Positions 49,292 to 57,265 of a DNA stretch of 64,000 nucleotides are shown piece by piece (position 1 is the stretch's first letter; each line of letters opens with the position of its first letter). Both the position numbers and the translations under genes were made by a program. The DNA is taken from assembly GCF_004795035.1 (NCBI RefSeq), contig NZ_SSBK01000013.1, forward strand, positions 62,001 through 126,000, read 5' to 3'. Under the pieces are notes generated by a model that was given only the letters and a program-made list of their open reading frames with translations, ran no database searches and was not told the DNA's origin. This DNA is from Streptomyces sp. A0958. Lineage in GTDB: Bacteria; Actinomycetota; Actinomycetes; Streptomycetales; Streptomycetaceae.

Positions 49292-49714
49292 CTAGATCCG
49301 CTGAACCTGGAGCCGTAGCCGGTCGACGTCGCCGACGGCGTCGTTGGAGGGGCCCCGGATGCACGCGCCGCCGGTGAGGGGCCGGGCCGGGAGGACCGCG
49401 ACGGCGGCCGACGGAATCGCGGCGGGGGCCGGCTGGCCGGGCAGCACCATCGGCGTCGAGTGCTGCGAGGTGCCGTGGCAGGAGTCGCCCACGCCCCGGT
49501 CGCCGGGGGCGTCGGCCACCACGGTCCGCACCGCCGTGAGGTCCGTCCACGGCGCGAGGGCGGAGGCGGGGGCGAACCCGGGGGAGGAGGAGTGCTCCCG
49601 CGGAGACAGCGGCGAGCAGCAGGAGACCAGCGCGACCAGGACGAACACCCAGGTGAGCGCCATCGGCGCACCGGTGCCGCGCAGCCGGTCCGCGCCCTCG
49701 CTCAGCCTCTTCAC
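49292..49714 (-). CDS. Small secreted/anchored protein upstream of DUF3105 gene
   Basis: A 140-residue protein that I do not recognise. It has one hydrophobic N-terminal segment (MALTWVFVLVALVSCCSPL) with a Cys-Cys pair, then an external low-complexity region with two more Cys (DSCHGTSQHS and GGACIRG). The GTG at 49714 was chosen because TACGAT, a -10-like hexamer, ends seven bases before it and there is no ribosome-binding site, as for a leaderless mRNA. An ATG at 49723 is the alternative. It is the first gene of the apparent three-gene set with DUF3105 and DUF305 proteins (86 bp gap). A DUF305-linked metal function is conceivable from its Cys/His content only. Confidence 0.6.
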   Translation of the reverse strand: MKRLSEGADRLRGTGAPMALTWVFVLVALVSCCSPLSPREHSSSPGFAPASALAPWTDLTAVRTVVADAPGDRGVGDSCHGTSQHSTPMVLPGQPAPAAIPSAAVAVLPARPLTGGACIRGPSNDAVGDVDRLRLQVQRI

Positions 49715-49740
49715 GCGGCACATCGTACGCGGCGCGTGAA
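49710..49740. promoter_or_regulatory. Inverted repeat over the start of the DUF305/3105 operon
   Basis: Arms TTCACGCG (49710-49717) and CGCGTGAA (49733-49740) with a 15-base spacer that contains CGTACG. It spans the proposed -10 and start codon, so it could be an operator. A mere hairpin is the alternative. Confidence 0.45.
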
Positions 49741-49830
49741 GTTTCAAGCAGTGCGGGACGAGGTCCGGTGAACCTGTGGATCGACGGCCGAGGGGGTTCC
49801 GGTCGCGGCGTGCCGGGATAGTGTGCCCCG

Positions 49831-50697
49831 GTGACAACGCACTCGAACGTATCCGCGGGCTGGTATCCCGATCCGCACGGCGCACCTCAGCTGCTGCGCT
49901 ACTGGGACGGCTCCCAGTGGACCGAGCACACCAACCCCGCGGGTGGCGGTCAGCCCCAGGCCCCCGCGCAGGTCCAGGCTCCCGCGCAGGCCCAGGTGCC
50001 TCCGCAGCAGTCGTACCAGCAGCCGGCGGCGCCCCAGCAGCCCGCGGCCGTCCCCCAGCAGGGGGCGCAGCACCCGCAGGGCGGTGCGCCCGGCGGCGGC
50101 TCGCTCTTCAACCAGCAGGTCCTGGTGGTGAACCAGAAGGCCAAGCTGATCGAGCTGACGAACGAGTACAGCGTCTTCGACCAGCACGGCGCCACCATCG
50201 GGTCGGTCGTCGAGGTCGGCCAGGGCGCCATGCGCAAGGTGCTGCGGTTCCTCACCAGCATCGACCAGTACCTGACCCACCGGCTGGAGATCCGCGACGC
50301 CTACGGTCAGCCGCAGCTGCTGCTGACCCGCCCGGCGAAGTTCATCAAGTCCAAGGTCATCGTGCAGCGCCCGGACGGTCAGCCGGTCGGCGAGATCGTC
50401 CAGCAGAACGCCATCGGCAAGATCAACTTCGCGATCATGGTCGACGGGCAGCAGGTCGGCGCGATCAAGGCCGAGAACTGGCGCGCCTGGAACTTCGCGA
50501 TCGTCGACCACAACGACGCCGAGATAGCCCGGATCACCAAGACCTGGGAAGGCCTCGCGAAGACGCTGTTCACGACGGCGGACAACTACGTCCTCCAGAT
50601 CCACTACCAGCTGCCCGAGCCGCTGCTGAGCCTGGTGGTGGCGACGGCCCTGACCGTGGACACCGCGCTCAAGCAGGACTCCCGCGGCCTGGGCTGA
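49831..50697 (+). CDS. DUF2510-scramblase-like (LURP-one fold) protein
   Basis: A 288-residue protein with two parts. Residues 1-35 are a DUF2510 motif, AGWYPDPHGAPQLLRYWDGS with the Trp pair, common in actinobacterial membrane-associated proteins. A Gln/Pro/Ala-rich linker follows to about residue 90. Residues 95-285 form a phospholipid-scramblase/LURP-one-like beta-barrel, starting LFNQQVLVVNQKAKLIELTN and ending with the buried C-terminal helix LLSLVVATALTVDTAL. Bacterial members have no proven activity. They may bind lipid or tether to membranes. GTG 49831 has a weak ribosome-binding site. The gene is divergent from the DUF305/3105 set and is followed by a 12-bp-stem terminator. Confidence 0.9.
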   Translation: MTTHSNVSAGWYPDPHGAPQLLRYWDGSQWTEHTNPAGGGQPQAPAQVQAPAQAQVPPQQSYQQPAAPQQPAAVPQQGAQHPQGGAPGGGSLFNQQVLVVNQKAKLIELTNEYSVFDQHGATIGSVVEVGQGAMRKVLRFLTSIDQYLTHRLEIRDAYGQPQLLLTRPAKFIKSKVIVQRPDGQPVGEIVQQNAIGKINFAIMVDGQQVGAIKAENWRAWNFAIVDHNDAEIARITKTWEGLAKTLFTTADNYVLQIHYQLPEPLLSLVVATALTVDTALKQDSRGLG

Positions 50698-50713
50698 GCC
50701 CCGGCCCGTACGT

Positions 50714-50755
50714 GCGACCGCCCGCACCCCTCGCACGAGGAGCGCGGGCGGTCGC
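50714..50755. terminator. Terminator between convergent scramblase-like and VOC genes
   Basis: GCGACCGCCCGC (50714-50725) and GCGGGCGGTCGC (50744-50755) form a 12-bp stem with an 18-base loop, followed by GTTTC. Confidence 0.82.
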
Positions 50756-50765
50756 GTTTCCCGCC

Positions 50766-51527
50766 TCACTCCATGTCGGCGGCCCGGTACATGCCGAACG
50801 CCGCACCGTGGGGGTCGCGGGCTACGGCGATCCTGGGGCCGTGCGCGAGGTCCGTCGGCGGAACCAGCAGGTCGCCGCCGCTCTGCACGGTGGAAGCCGT
50901 GGAGTCGACGTCCGCGACGGCGAAGTACGGCAGCCAGTACGGCGGCATCTCCGGCGGGTACTTCCCGTCCATCGTCACCAGACCGCCGAAGTCCGCCCCG
51001 TCGACGCTCCACTGCGGATACGTCTGAGAGGGGCTGACCGTCCAGTCGAAGACGTCGGCGTAGAAGGCGAGCGCCGCTTCCCTTTCGTGGGTGAGCAGTT
51101 CGGTCCAGCCGAGCGCGCCGGGTGCGTTGAAGAGGTCGGCGCCCGCGAAGGCGCGGCCCTGCCACAGCGAGAAGACCGCGCCCGACGGGTCCGCGACGAC
51201 GGCGAAGCGGCCCTGGTCGAAGACGTCGGTCGGGCCCGCCAGCAGCGAACCGCCCGCCGCCGTCACCTTCCCGGCCACCGCGTCCGTGTCGTCGGCGGCG
51301 AACGAAACGGTCCAGGCCGGGGGCTGACCGGGCTGGTGGACCGGGCTGAGCGCGGCGACCCGGGACTCCCCGAGGTGGGCGATGGTGTAGCCGCCCGCCT
51401 CCTCGCGCGGGTCGGTCTCGCACCGCCAGCCGAAGAGCGCCGCGTAGAACGTCCTGGCCGCCGGTACGTCGGGGGTGCTCAGCTCGATCCAGCAGGGACC
51501 GCCGGGCACCGGTGCGGTGAGCTTCAT
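50766..51527 (-). CDS. VOC-family (glyoxalase/bleomycin-resistance-like) protein
   Basis: A 253-residue protein made of two tandem VOC domains. ATG 51527 has GAAGGA five bases upstream. Domain 1 starts GPCWIELSTPDVPAARTFYA and ends near SGAVFSLWQ. Domain 2 starts LGWTELLTHEREAALAFYAD and ends GAAFGMYR. Both show the beta-alpha-beta-beta-beta pattern. The metal ligands are only partly obvious, so it may bind a small molecule rather than act as an enzyme. It resembles Streptomyces hydroxylases and self-resistance proteins of this type, but no biosynthetic genes lie nearby. It is divergent from the FUSC gene. Confidence 0.88.
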   Translation of the reverse strand: MKLTAPVPGGPCWIELSTPDVPAARTFYAALFGWRCETDPREEAGGYTIAHLGESRVAALSPVHQPGQPPAWTVSFAADDTDAVAGKVTAAGGSLLAGPTDVFDQGRFAVVADPSGAVFSLWQGRAFAGADLFNAPGALGWTELLTHEREAALAFYADVFDWTVSPSQTYPQWSVDGADFGGLVTMDGKYPPEMPPYWLPYFAVADVDSTASTVQSGGDLLVPPTDLAHGPRIAVARDPHGAAFGMYRAADME

Positions 51528-51641
51528 GGGGTTCCTTCGCGCGTGGGGATGTGCGCACGACTTCGCGGCACACCAAAACGCTAGGGCCGCGCGCCCGGAC
51601 CGGCCATCGGGGCGGGGGAGAGGGTGGGGTTCCGGTACAAG

Positions 51642-51677
51642 TGTTTTACGTGTGTAATACCTGCTAAGATATATAGG
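51642..51677 (+). promoter_or_regulatory. Leaderless promoter of the FUSC-MarR operon
   Basis: TAAGAT (51665-51670) is a strong -10 that ends six bases before the GTG at 51677, so transcription should begin at the start codon. TGTTTT at 51642-51647, 17 bases upstream of the -10, may be the -35. The area is unusually AT-rich and contains TTAC-GTGT-GTAA (51646-51657), a candidate site for the MarR regulator of the operon. Confidence 0.6.
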
Positions 51678-53353
51678 TGAGTGATACAAGCATCAGGTCC
51701 CGCAGGCCCACCGTCCGCAGACTCCCGCTGACCGGCCCACTGCGTCTGGCCCGGCCCTCGGACGTGTGGTTCAAGCCGGCCACCAGCGTCGTCGTGGCCA
51801 CGGCGATACCCAACCTGGTGCTGCTCTCGCTGGGCCGTCTCGACCTGGTGATGTACACGATGGCCGGCTCGCTCTGTGCGCTCTACGGCCACAACCTCCC
51901 GTACGCGCGCCGCGCCGGCACCGTCGCCGCCGTCGTACTCGGCATGACCGCCGGCCTGGGCATCGCCCTCGTCATGGCCTCGCTGACCGGCTCGGCCGCC
52001 GTCCTGATCGCCGTCGGGGCCCTCCTGGCGGCCGGGCAGAAGCTCCTGTGCGACGCCTCCCGGGTCGGGCCCCCGGGGCCGGTGATCTTCACCTTCGTCA
52101 GCTCCGCCGCCCTGTTCGTCCCCCAGACGCTCGGCCAGGTCCCCGGCCACCTCGCCCTCACCCTCGGCGCCGGCGCCGTCTCCTGGCTCGTCGCCGTCGT
52201 CGCCCCCGCCCTGATCCGCCGCGACGGACCCGAGCGCCGCGCGACGGCCCGCGCCCTCGACGCCGCAGCCGCGCACGCCGCCGCCCCCGGCCACGCCACC
52301 CGGCGCGCCGCGGTCGGCGCCGTGCACGCCGCCTGGCAGACCCTGCTCGCCGCCGGCCGCCCCACCCCCGCGCGCCGCGCCCTGGAACGCCTCGTCGTCC
52401 ACGCCGAGACCTCGGCCCTGGCCGGCACCCCGGACACCGCCGACGCGGCCCGGCTGAGCGAGTGGGCCCGGCGAACCCGCGCCCGCGGACCCGTCCCAGC
52501 CCCGCCGGCGGCCCCCGGGACCACCGCCGAACTCTTCGGCGTCGACGCCGAACGCGCCGCCCGCCGCAGCTCGCCGCGCGCACTGCTGCGCGGCCTCGCC
52601 CCCGGCTCCCCGCTGCTGCCGGTCGCCGCCCGCACGCTCGTCGGCTGCGCCCTGGCCGGCTACGTCTGCTCGGCCGTGGGCGTCGGCCGCCCCTACTGGG
52701 CGATCGTCACCGCGGCCTCCCTCTACCAGGCCAACGTCACGCTCTCCTGGAACCGCGCGCTCCAGCGCACCCTCGGCAACCTGATCGGCGTCCTGGTCTT
52801 CGCCGCGGTCCTCCCGGTCGCCCGGACCACCCCGCTGGCCCTCGTCGGCTTCTGCCTCCTCTTCGGCTTCGCCGCCGAGGCCCTGATCACCCGCAACTAC
52901 TGGCTCGGCTCCGTCGCCGTCACCCCGATGGCGCTGCTCGTCCTGGAGTACGCCGGCAGCCACGCGGCCGGCGAGCTGATCGGCGACCGGGTCCTGGACA
53001 CCGTGATCGGCGCCGCCGTCGGCTTCCTCGCCGCCGTACTCGTCACCAACCGCCGCGCCACCGGCCGCGTCGAACGCGCGCTGGCCGCCGCCGAACAGGC
53101 CCGCGCGCACGCCGTGCGGACCCTCGCGGCCCCCGAGACCGTCCCCGCCGCCCTCGACGCCGCCCGCCGCAGGCTCACCGGCTCCCTGGTCGAGCTGCGC
53201 GAGGCCGACGACACCGCGGCCGGCGAGTGGTGGCAGCGCGCCCTGCCCCAGGAGGCGGTGCTCGCCGCCGAGCAGGCCGGACACCGTACGCTCGCCGCGA
53301 CAGCGAAACGGCGGGGGCCGACCGTCCCCGCCCAGGAGAACGGAGCGGTGTGA
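51677..53353 (+). CDS. FUSC-family aromatic-acid exporter-like membrane protein
   Basis: A 558-residue membrane protein with two blocks of predicted helices (about 40-175 and 320-455) separated by an Ala/Arg-rich cytoplasmic region, as in the FUSC / AaeB-like group. The second block begins LLPVARTLVGCALAGYVCS-like residues and contains VGRPYWAIVTAASLYQANVT and SWNRALQRTLGNLIGVLVFA, the core FUSC motif. The C-terminal cytoplasmic tail is helical. GTG 51677 lacks a ribosome-binding site but lies six bases after a clear -10, supporting a leaderless transcript. Its stop overlaps the MarR start by GTGA. It is likely to export aromatic or toxic compounds that induce the operon through MarR; the substrate is unknown. 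Confidence 0.92.
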   Translation: MSDTSIRSRRPTVRRLPLTGPLRLARPSDVWFKPATSVVVATAIPNLVLLSLGRLDLVMYTMAGSLCALYGHNLPYARRAGTVAAVVLGMTAGLGIALVMASLTGSAAVLIAVGALLAAGQKLLCDASRVGPPGPVIFTFVSSAALFVPQTLGQVPGHLALTLGAGAVSWLVAVVAPALIRRDGPERRATARALDAAAAHAAAPGHATRRAAVGAVHAAWQTLLAAGRPTPARRALERLVVHAETSALAGTPDTADAARLSEWARRTRARGPVPAPPAAPGTTAELFGVDAERAARRSSPRALLRGLAPGSPLLPVAARTLVGCALAGYVCSAVGVGRPYWAIVTAASLYQANVTLSWNRALQRTLGNLIGVLVFAAVLPVARTTPLALVGFCLLFGFAAEALITRNYWLGSVAVTPMALLVLEYAGSHAAGELIGDRVLDTVIGAAVGFLAAVLVTNRRATGRVERALAAAEQARAHAVRTLAAPETVPAALDAARRRLTGSLVELREADDTAAGEWWQRALPQEAVLAAEQAGHRTLAATAKRRGPTVPAQENGAV

Positions 53354-53856
53354 CCGACGACATCGTCGCTTCGGTGGTACGGCAGTGGCAGGCCGTGAAC
53401 CCGGAGCTGGACACCGGCCCGATGGAGCTCATCGGCCGTATCAACCGCTGCTCCGCCCTGCTCCAGCAGGCCGAGGACGCCCCGCTGCGGGCGGCCGGGC
53501 TGACCCGGGCCGAGTTCGACCTGCTGGGAGCCGTACGCCGTACCGGCCGCGAACTGACCCCCGGCGAACTGGCCCGGGAGACCTTCTCCTCCGGAGCCGC
53601 CGTCACCAAGCGCCTCCGGGGCCTCCAGGAACGCGGCCTGATCGCCCGCCGCGGTGACGAACGCGACCGCAGGGTCGCCCACGTGCGCCTCACCGACGAG
53701 GGACGCGACCTGGTCGACGGGCTGCTGCCCCGGCAGCTGGCGTACGAACGCGCGGTGCTCTCCGGCCTCGACGCCGAGTCCCGCGACCGGCTCAGCACGC
53801 AGCTCAGTGAGCTGCTGGTCCAGCTGGAAGGCCGTATCGGCGGCGCCCGCCACTGA
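53350..53856 (+). CDS. MarR-family regulator
   Basis: A 168-residue winged-helix regulator. GTG 53350 overlaps the FUSC stop (GTGA) with GGAG close upstream. The winged helix spans about residues 45-125: LTRAEFDLLGAVRRTGRELT, then ARETFSSGAAVTKRLRGLQE as recognition helix and the wing RRGDERDRRVAHVRLTDEGR with the conserved Asp/Arg. It ends with a dimerisation helix. As last gene of the FUSC operon it probably represses that operon through the AT-rich promoter region at 51.64 kb, and aromatic ligands would lift the repression. That circuit is inferred from gene order. Confidence 0.94.
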   Translation: MTDDIVASVVRQWQAVNPELDTGPMELIGRINRCSALLQQAEDAPLRAAGLTRAEFDLLGAVRRTGRELTPGELARETFSSGAAVTKRLRGLQERGLIARRGDERDRRVAHVRLTDEGRDLVDGLLPRQLAYERAVLSGLDAESRDRLSTQLSELLVQLEGRIGGARH

Positions 53857-54197
53857 CCCCGGGGCGCGGGGCACCGCGCGCCCCGGCTGCGGCATCACTC
53901 GTACGGGCCTCTTCGATCACATGTTCCCATTTGCCGCCCTGTGGGGCGTTTCTTCCTCATTCCTCCGCCCTGTCACTCCCCGCACACGCGTGAAGGCGCT
54001 GCGTGCAAAAACTCGTGAGTGTATTACCGCGGGAGCGCTCGCGCAGGGGGTTGGAGGAATGTGCGGAAGCACTGATTCGATCTGACTAAGCTCACGCGCA
54101 GTGAAGCCGAGTTGAGATGAATGCGAGCGCTTGTTCCCAACTGCCCTACAGGCGCCGAATCTCCGGAATACAGCCGAATCAACCGCCAGAGGTTCAG
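53857..54197. other. Gene-free interval before the conservon
   Basis: About 340 bases. A GC-rich hairpin (CCGGGGCGCG at 53859-53868 with CGCGCCCCGG at 53877-53886) probably ends the FUSC-MarR transcript. The rest is less GC-rich and must carry the conservon promoter, but no convincing -35/-10 pair or palindrome was found. An ATG at 54117 in frame with cvnA lacks a ribosome-binding site. Confidence 0.6.
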
Positions 54198-55808
54198 ATG
54201 GTCCGTGTTGAATCACCGCCGGCCGAACGGGAAGCCCCCGTCGCCCGCGCCCTGTTGCTGCCCGTCGTCGTGATGGCGGGCGCGACTGCCGCCGCCGCGG
54301 CGCTGGTTGCCGAGCCCGCGCGGATACCAGTCGTCTGGTGCGGAGCGTTCGCCACCGTCGTGGTCACCGCGCTCGCCGTGGAGATCGCCCGCCGCGGCCG
54401 GACGATCCGCCGCCGGCGCGCCGAGTACGAGCGGCGCGTCACCGCGCTGGAACGGCGCATCGCCGACCACGACGAAGAGACCGTGCGGATCAGCAAGGAA
54501 CTGCTGCCGGCCGCCATTCACCGTCTGCGCGTGGGCAATTCGCCCGACGAGGTGCTGCGGGACGTCGTGGACGCCGACCCGGTCTACCGCCACCTCCCCG
54601 ACGCCCAGCGCGCCCTCGTCTACACCGTGCTGGACATCATCGACAACGAGGAGGCGACCCGAGACGCCGCGCAGCGCGCCTTCGTCAACGTCGCCCGCCG
54701 CGTCCAGGCGATCGTCCACCGGCAGGCCAGCGAACTGCGGGAGATGGAGGAGCACCACGGGCGCAACCCCGACGTCTTCGACGACCTCCTCCGCATCGAC
54801 CACGGCACCGCGCTGATCGGCCGCCTCGCCGACTCCATCGCGGTACTCGGCGGTGCCCGCCCCAGCCGCCAGTGGCCCAAGCCCGTACCGCTGTTCAGCG
54901 TCTTGCGCGGCGCCATGTCGCGCATCCTGGAGTACCCGCGCGTCGATCTGCACTCGATCGCCAAGGTCGCCATCATCGGCACCGCGGTCGAACCGCTCAT
55001 CCACGCCTGCGCCGAACTCCTCGACAACGCCACCCGCTACTCGCCGCCGCAGACCCGGGTGCACGTCACCGCGGTCGAGGTGCAGACGGGCATCGCCATC
55101 GAGATCGAGGACGGCGGCGTCAGCCTCAGCGAGGAGGCCCGCGCACGGGCCGAGAACATGCTCGCCAGGGCCCAGGCCGGCTCCAGCATGAACGACCTCG
55201 GCGAGTCCCCCCGTCTCGGCATGGCGGTCGTCGGCCGCATCTCACGGATGTACGACCTCCAGGTCTCGCTGCGGCAGTCCGCGTACGGCGGGGTGCGGGC
55301 CGTGCTCATCGTGCCCCGCGCCATGATCACCACCGGCCCCGCGCCCGGCATCGCCCACGGCATCGGCGCCACCTCGCGGCCCACCAGCGACATCGACCTC
55401 GAAGACATGAAGCACGTCGTCCCGGCCCGCAGCAACCGCCGCAAGCCGAGCCCCGTGGCCGCCCGTCCCGCCACCGGACCCGTGGCGTCCGACCCCCGCC
55501 CGGTCGCCCCGGCCGTCGCCATGGAGGACGACGTGCCCGTCGTGACCGAGTGGACAGCGGGCGGGCTCCCGCAGCGCCGCAGCCGGGGGCGCGCACCGCT
55601 GGGCTCGCACAACCTTCCCGCCCAGTCCGCCGACCCGACCGCGGGCCGGACCAACGGCCACGGCTACGGCAACGGTCGGGACAACGGCAAGGAACCGCCG
55701 CCCGGGATCTGGCTGGAGGCGTTCACCAAGGCCGCCAACGGTGTGCCCCAGGACCCCAGGACGGGCGAAGACTCTGACGACGCGTGGGACAAGGGAGACC
55801 TGAAGTGA
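54198..55808 (+). CDS. cvnA: Conservon sensor-kinase-like protein CvnA
   Basis: A 536-residue membrane protein. ATG 54198 has AGAGG five bases upstream. Two N-terminal helices (ALLLPVVVMAGATAAAAALV and IPVVWCGAFATVVVTALAVE) leave almost no external sensor. A coiled-coil follows, then a region with HRQASELREMEEHHGRNPDV, and a histidine-kinase ATPase domain with N box CAELLDNATRYSPPQTRVHV and IEIEDGGVSLSEEA. The C-terminal 170 residues are Arg/Pro/Gly-rich and disordered. CvnA proteins are thought to act as receptor-like partners of the CvnB roadblock and CvnD GTPase, analogous to eukaryotic G-protein receptors. The stop overlaps cvnB (GTGA), and the order A-B-C-D-P450 is the standard conservon. 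Confidence 0.95.
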   Translation: MVRVESPPAEREAPVARALLLPVVVMAGATAAAAALVAEPARIPVVWCGAFATVVVTALAVEIARRGRTIRRRRAEYERRVTALERRIADHDEETVRISKELLPAAIHRLRVGNSPDEVLRDVVDADPVYRHLPDAQRALVYTVLDIIDNEEATRDAAQRAFVNVARRVQAIVHRQASELREMEEHHGRNPDVFDDLLRIDHGTALIGRLADSIAVLGGARPSRQWPKPVPLFSVLRGAMSRILEYPRVDLHSIAKVAIIGTAVEPLIHACAELLDNATRYSPPQTRVHVTAVEVQTGIAIEIEDGGVSLSEEARARAENMLARAQAGSSMNDLGESPRLGMAVVGRISRMYDLQVSLRQSAYGGVRAVLIVPRAMITTGPAPGIAHGIGATSRPTSDIDLEDMKHVVPARSNRRKPSPVAARPATGPVASDPRPVAPAVAMEDDVPVVTEWTAGGLPQRRSRGRAPLGSHNLPAQSADPTAGRTNGHGYGNGRDNGKEPPPGIWLEAFTKAANGVPQDPRTGEDSDDAWDKGDLK

Positions 55809-56212
55809 TCCAGCAGCGGGGCAACATGGACTGGATGCTCAAAGAGCTCGCCGACGACGTCCCCGACATCCATCAGATCGTCGTCCTCTCCGCGGACGGG
55901 CTGCGCATCGCCCGGCACGGCGGCGACCCCGACGTCGCGGACCGGCTCGCGGCGGCGTGCGCCGGACTGCAGAGCCTGGCGGCGGCCGTCGCCTCCGAGA
56001 TCCCGTACAGCGACGGCCGGATGAGGCTCGTCGTCATCGAGGTCACCGGCGGCTTCTTCTACCTGATGGCCGCGGGCACCGGCGCCTATCTGGCGGTGCT
56101 CGCGGGCGAGACGGTGGACGCCGGACTCGTCGGGGCCCGGATGCGCGACCTGGTCGTACGGATCGGCGCCCACCTCACGAGTCCGCCCCGCCACGACGAG
56201 CAGGCCGTATGA
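55805..56212 (+). CDS. cvnB: Conservon roadblock/LC7 protein CvnB
   Basis: A 135-residue roadblock/LC7-domain protein starting at GTG 55805 (GGGAG upstream, GTGA overlap with cvnA). The fold is visible as MDWMLKELADDVPDIHQIVV, the strand VLSADGLRIARHGGD and the C-terminal GGFFYLMAAGTGAYLAVLAG. In this family the roadblock protein interacts with the CvnD GTPase and may act as its regulator, as MglB does for MglA. The stop overlaps the next start by ATGA, so stoichiometric translation is expected. Confidence 0.95.
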   Translation: MIQQRGNMDWMLKELADDVPDIHQIVVLSADGLRIARHGGDPDVADRLAAACAGLQSLAAAVASEIPYSDGRMRLVVIEVTGGFFYLMAAGTGAYLAVLAGETVDAGLVGARMRDLVVRIGAHLTSPPRHDEQAV

Positions 56213-56580
56213 ACGTTCCCCGACGAGAACGCCGCAGGACCGAATCCGAACCGAGCGATCCGGAACGGCTCTACGTCATCACCGGCGATCCCGACGGCAG
56301 CGAGCGGGCAGCCCTCGACCTGGTCACGATGATCGTCTCGAAGTCGGAGCCGTCACCTACGGTCCAGCCCGAGCAGGCAGTGATCCTCCGGCTCTGCCGG
56401 GCCCCGTTATCCGTCGCGGAACTCTCCGCCTACCTCAGCCTGCCGTTCAGCGTGGTGACCTCGCTCCTCACGGAACTCCTCGCGACCGGGCTGATCGAAT
56501 CACGTGCCCCGATCGTCCGCGCGACCCTCCCGGACAGGTCCCTCCTCGAAGCGGTGATGCATGGACTTCAGAAACTCTGA
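56209..56580 (+). CDS. cvnC: Conservon DUF742 protein CvnC
   Basis: A 123-residue DUF742 protein. ATG 56209 overlaps the cvnB stop (ATGA). After a basic N-terminus comes PERLYVITGDPDGSERAALD and then a winged-helix-like part, EQAVILRLCRAPLSVAELSA followed by LPFSVVTSLLTELLATGLIE. The C-terminal DRSLLEAVMHGLQKL is the typical end of the family. It has no known activity and may be an adaptor within the CvnA-D complex. Its 3' end overlaps cvnD by 20 bases. Confidence 0.95.
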   Translation: MNVPRRERRRTESEPSDPERLYVITGDPDGSERAALDLVTMIVSKSEPSPTVQPEQAVILRLCRAPLSVAELSAYLSLPFSVVTSLLTELLATGLIESRAPIVRATLPDRSLLEAVMHGLQKL

Positions 56581-57175
56581 CACGATCACGGGCCCCCGCA
56601 GCGAGGACGTCCTGCCCACCACGGCCACCGCCGCGGTGAAGGTCGTGATCGTCGGAGGGTTCGGGGCCGGCAAGACGACCATGGTGGGCTCGGTCAGCGA
56701 GATCCGGCCCCTGACCACCGAAGAGACGATGACGCAGGCCGGCGTCGGCGTGGACGACAACTTCGGGGTGGAGAGCAAGACCTCCACCACCGTCGCCATG
56801 GACTTCGGCCGGATCAGCATCAGCGAGGAGCTCATCCTCTATCTCTTCGGCACCCCCGGCCAGGAACGCTTCTGGTTCCTGTGGAACGGCCTGTTCGAAG
56901 GCGCGCTCGGCGCCGTCGTCCTCATCGACACCCGCCGGCTCGAAGTCAGCTTCGACGTCATCGGGCGCCTGGAGGAGCGCGGCGTGCCGTTCGTCGTCGC
57001 CATCAACACCTTCCCCGACGCGCCGAAACACCCCGTCGAGGCGCTGCGCAGCGCCCTGGACCTGCCCGACGAGGTCCCGATGATCGACTGCGACGCCCGG
57101 CTGCGCGTCTCCAGCCGCGATGTGCTGATGACCCTGATGCGCTACCTGCACAGCCTGGCCCTCCCGCTCGGCTGA
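56561..57175 (+). CDS. cvnD: Conservon small GTPase CvnD
   Basis: A 204-residue Ras-like GTPase. The P-loop is VVIVGGFGAGKTTMVGSVSE, the switch I region is TTEETMTQAGV, and the Walker B/switch II area is LYLFGTPGQERFWFLWNGLF with the TPGQER signature in place of DTAGQE. The guanine-specificity region is FVVAINTFPDAP, where NTF replaces NKxD, a known feature of this subfamily. The ATG at 56561 lies inside the cvnC end. It probably switches the conservon output in a nucleotide-dependent way, with CvnB as partner. Confidence 0.96.
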   Translation: MDFRNSDTITGPRSEDVLPTTATAAVKVVIVGGFGAGKTTMVGSVSEIRPLTTEETMTQAGVGVDDNFGVESKTSTTVAMDFGRISISEELILYLFGTPGQERFWFLWNGLFEGALGAVVLIDTRRLEVSFDVIGRLEERGVPFVVAINTFPDAPKHPVEALRSALDLPDEVPMIDCDARLRVSSRDVLMTLMRYLHSLALPLG

Positions 57176-57265
57176 CCCGCGCACCACCCCACCCGCACCC
57201 GTTCGCGCGCCCCCGCCGCGCACCACATCCGTCCGGCCCGTTGCGGCCTGACCCCTGGAGCGATC

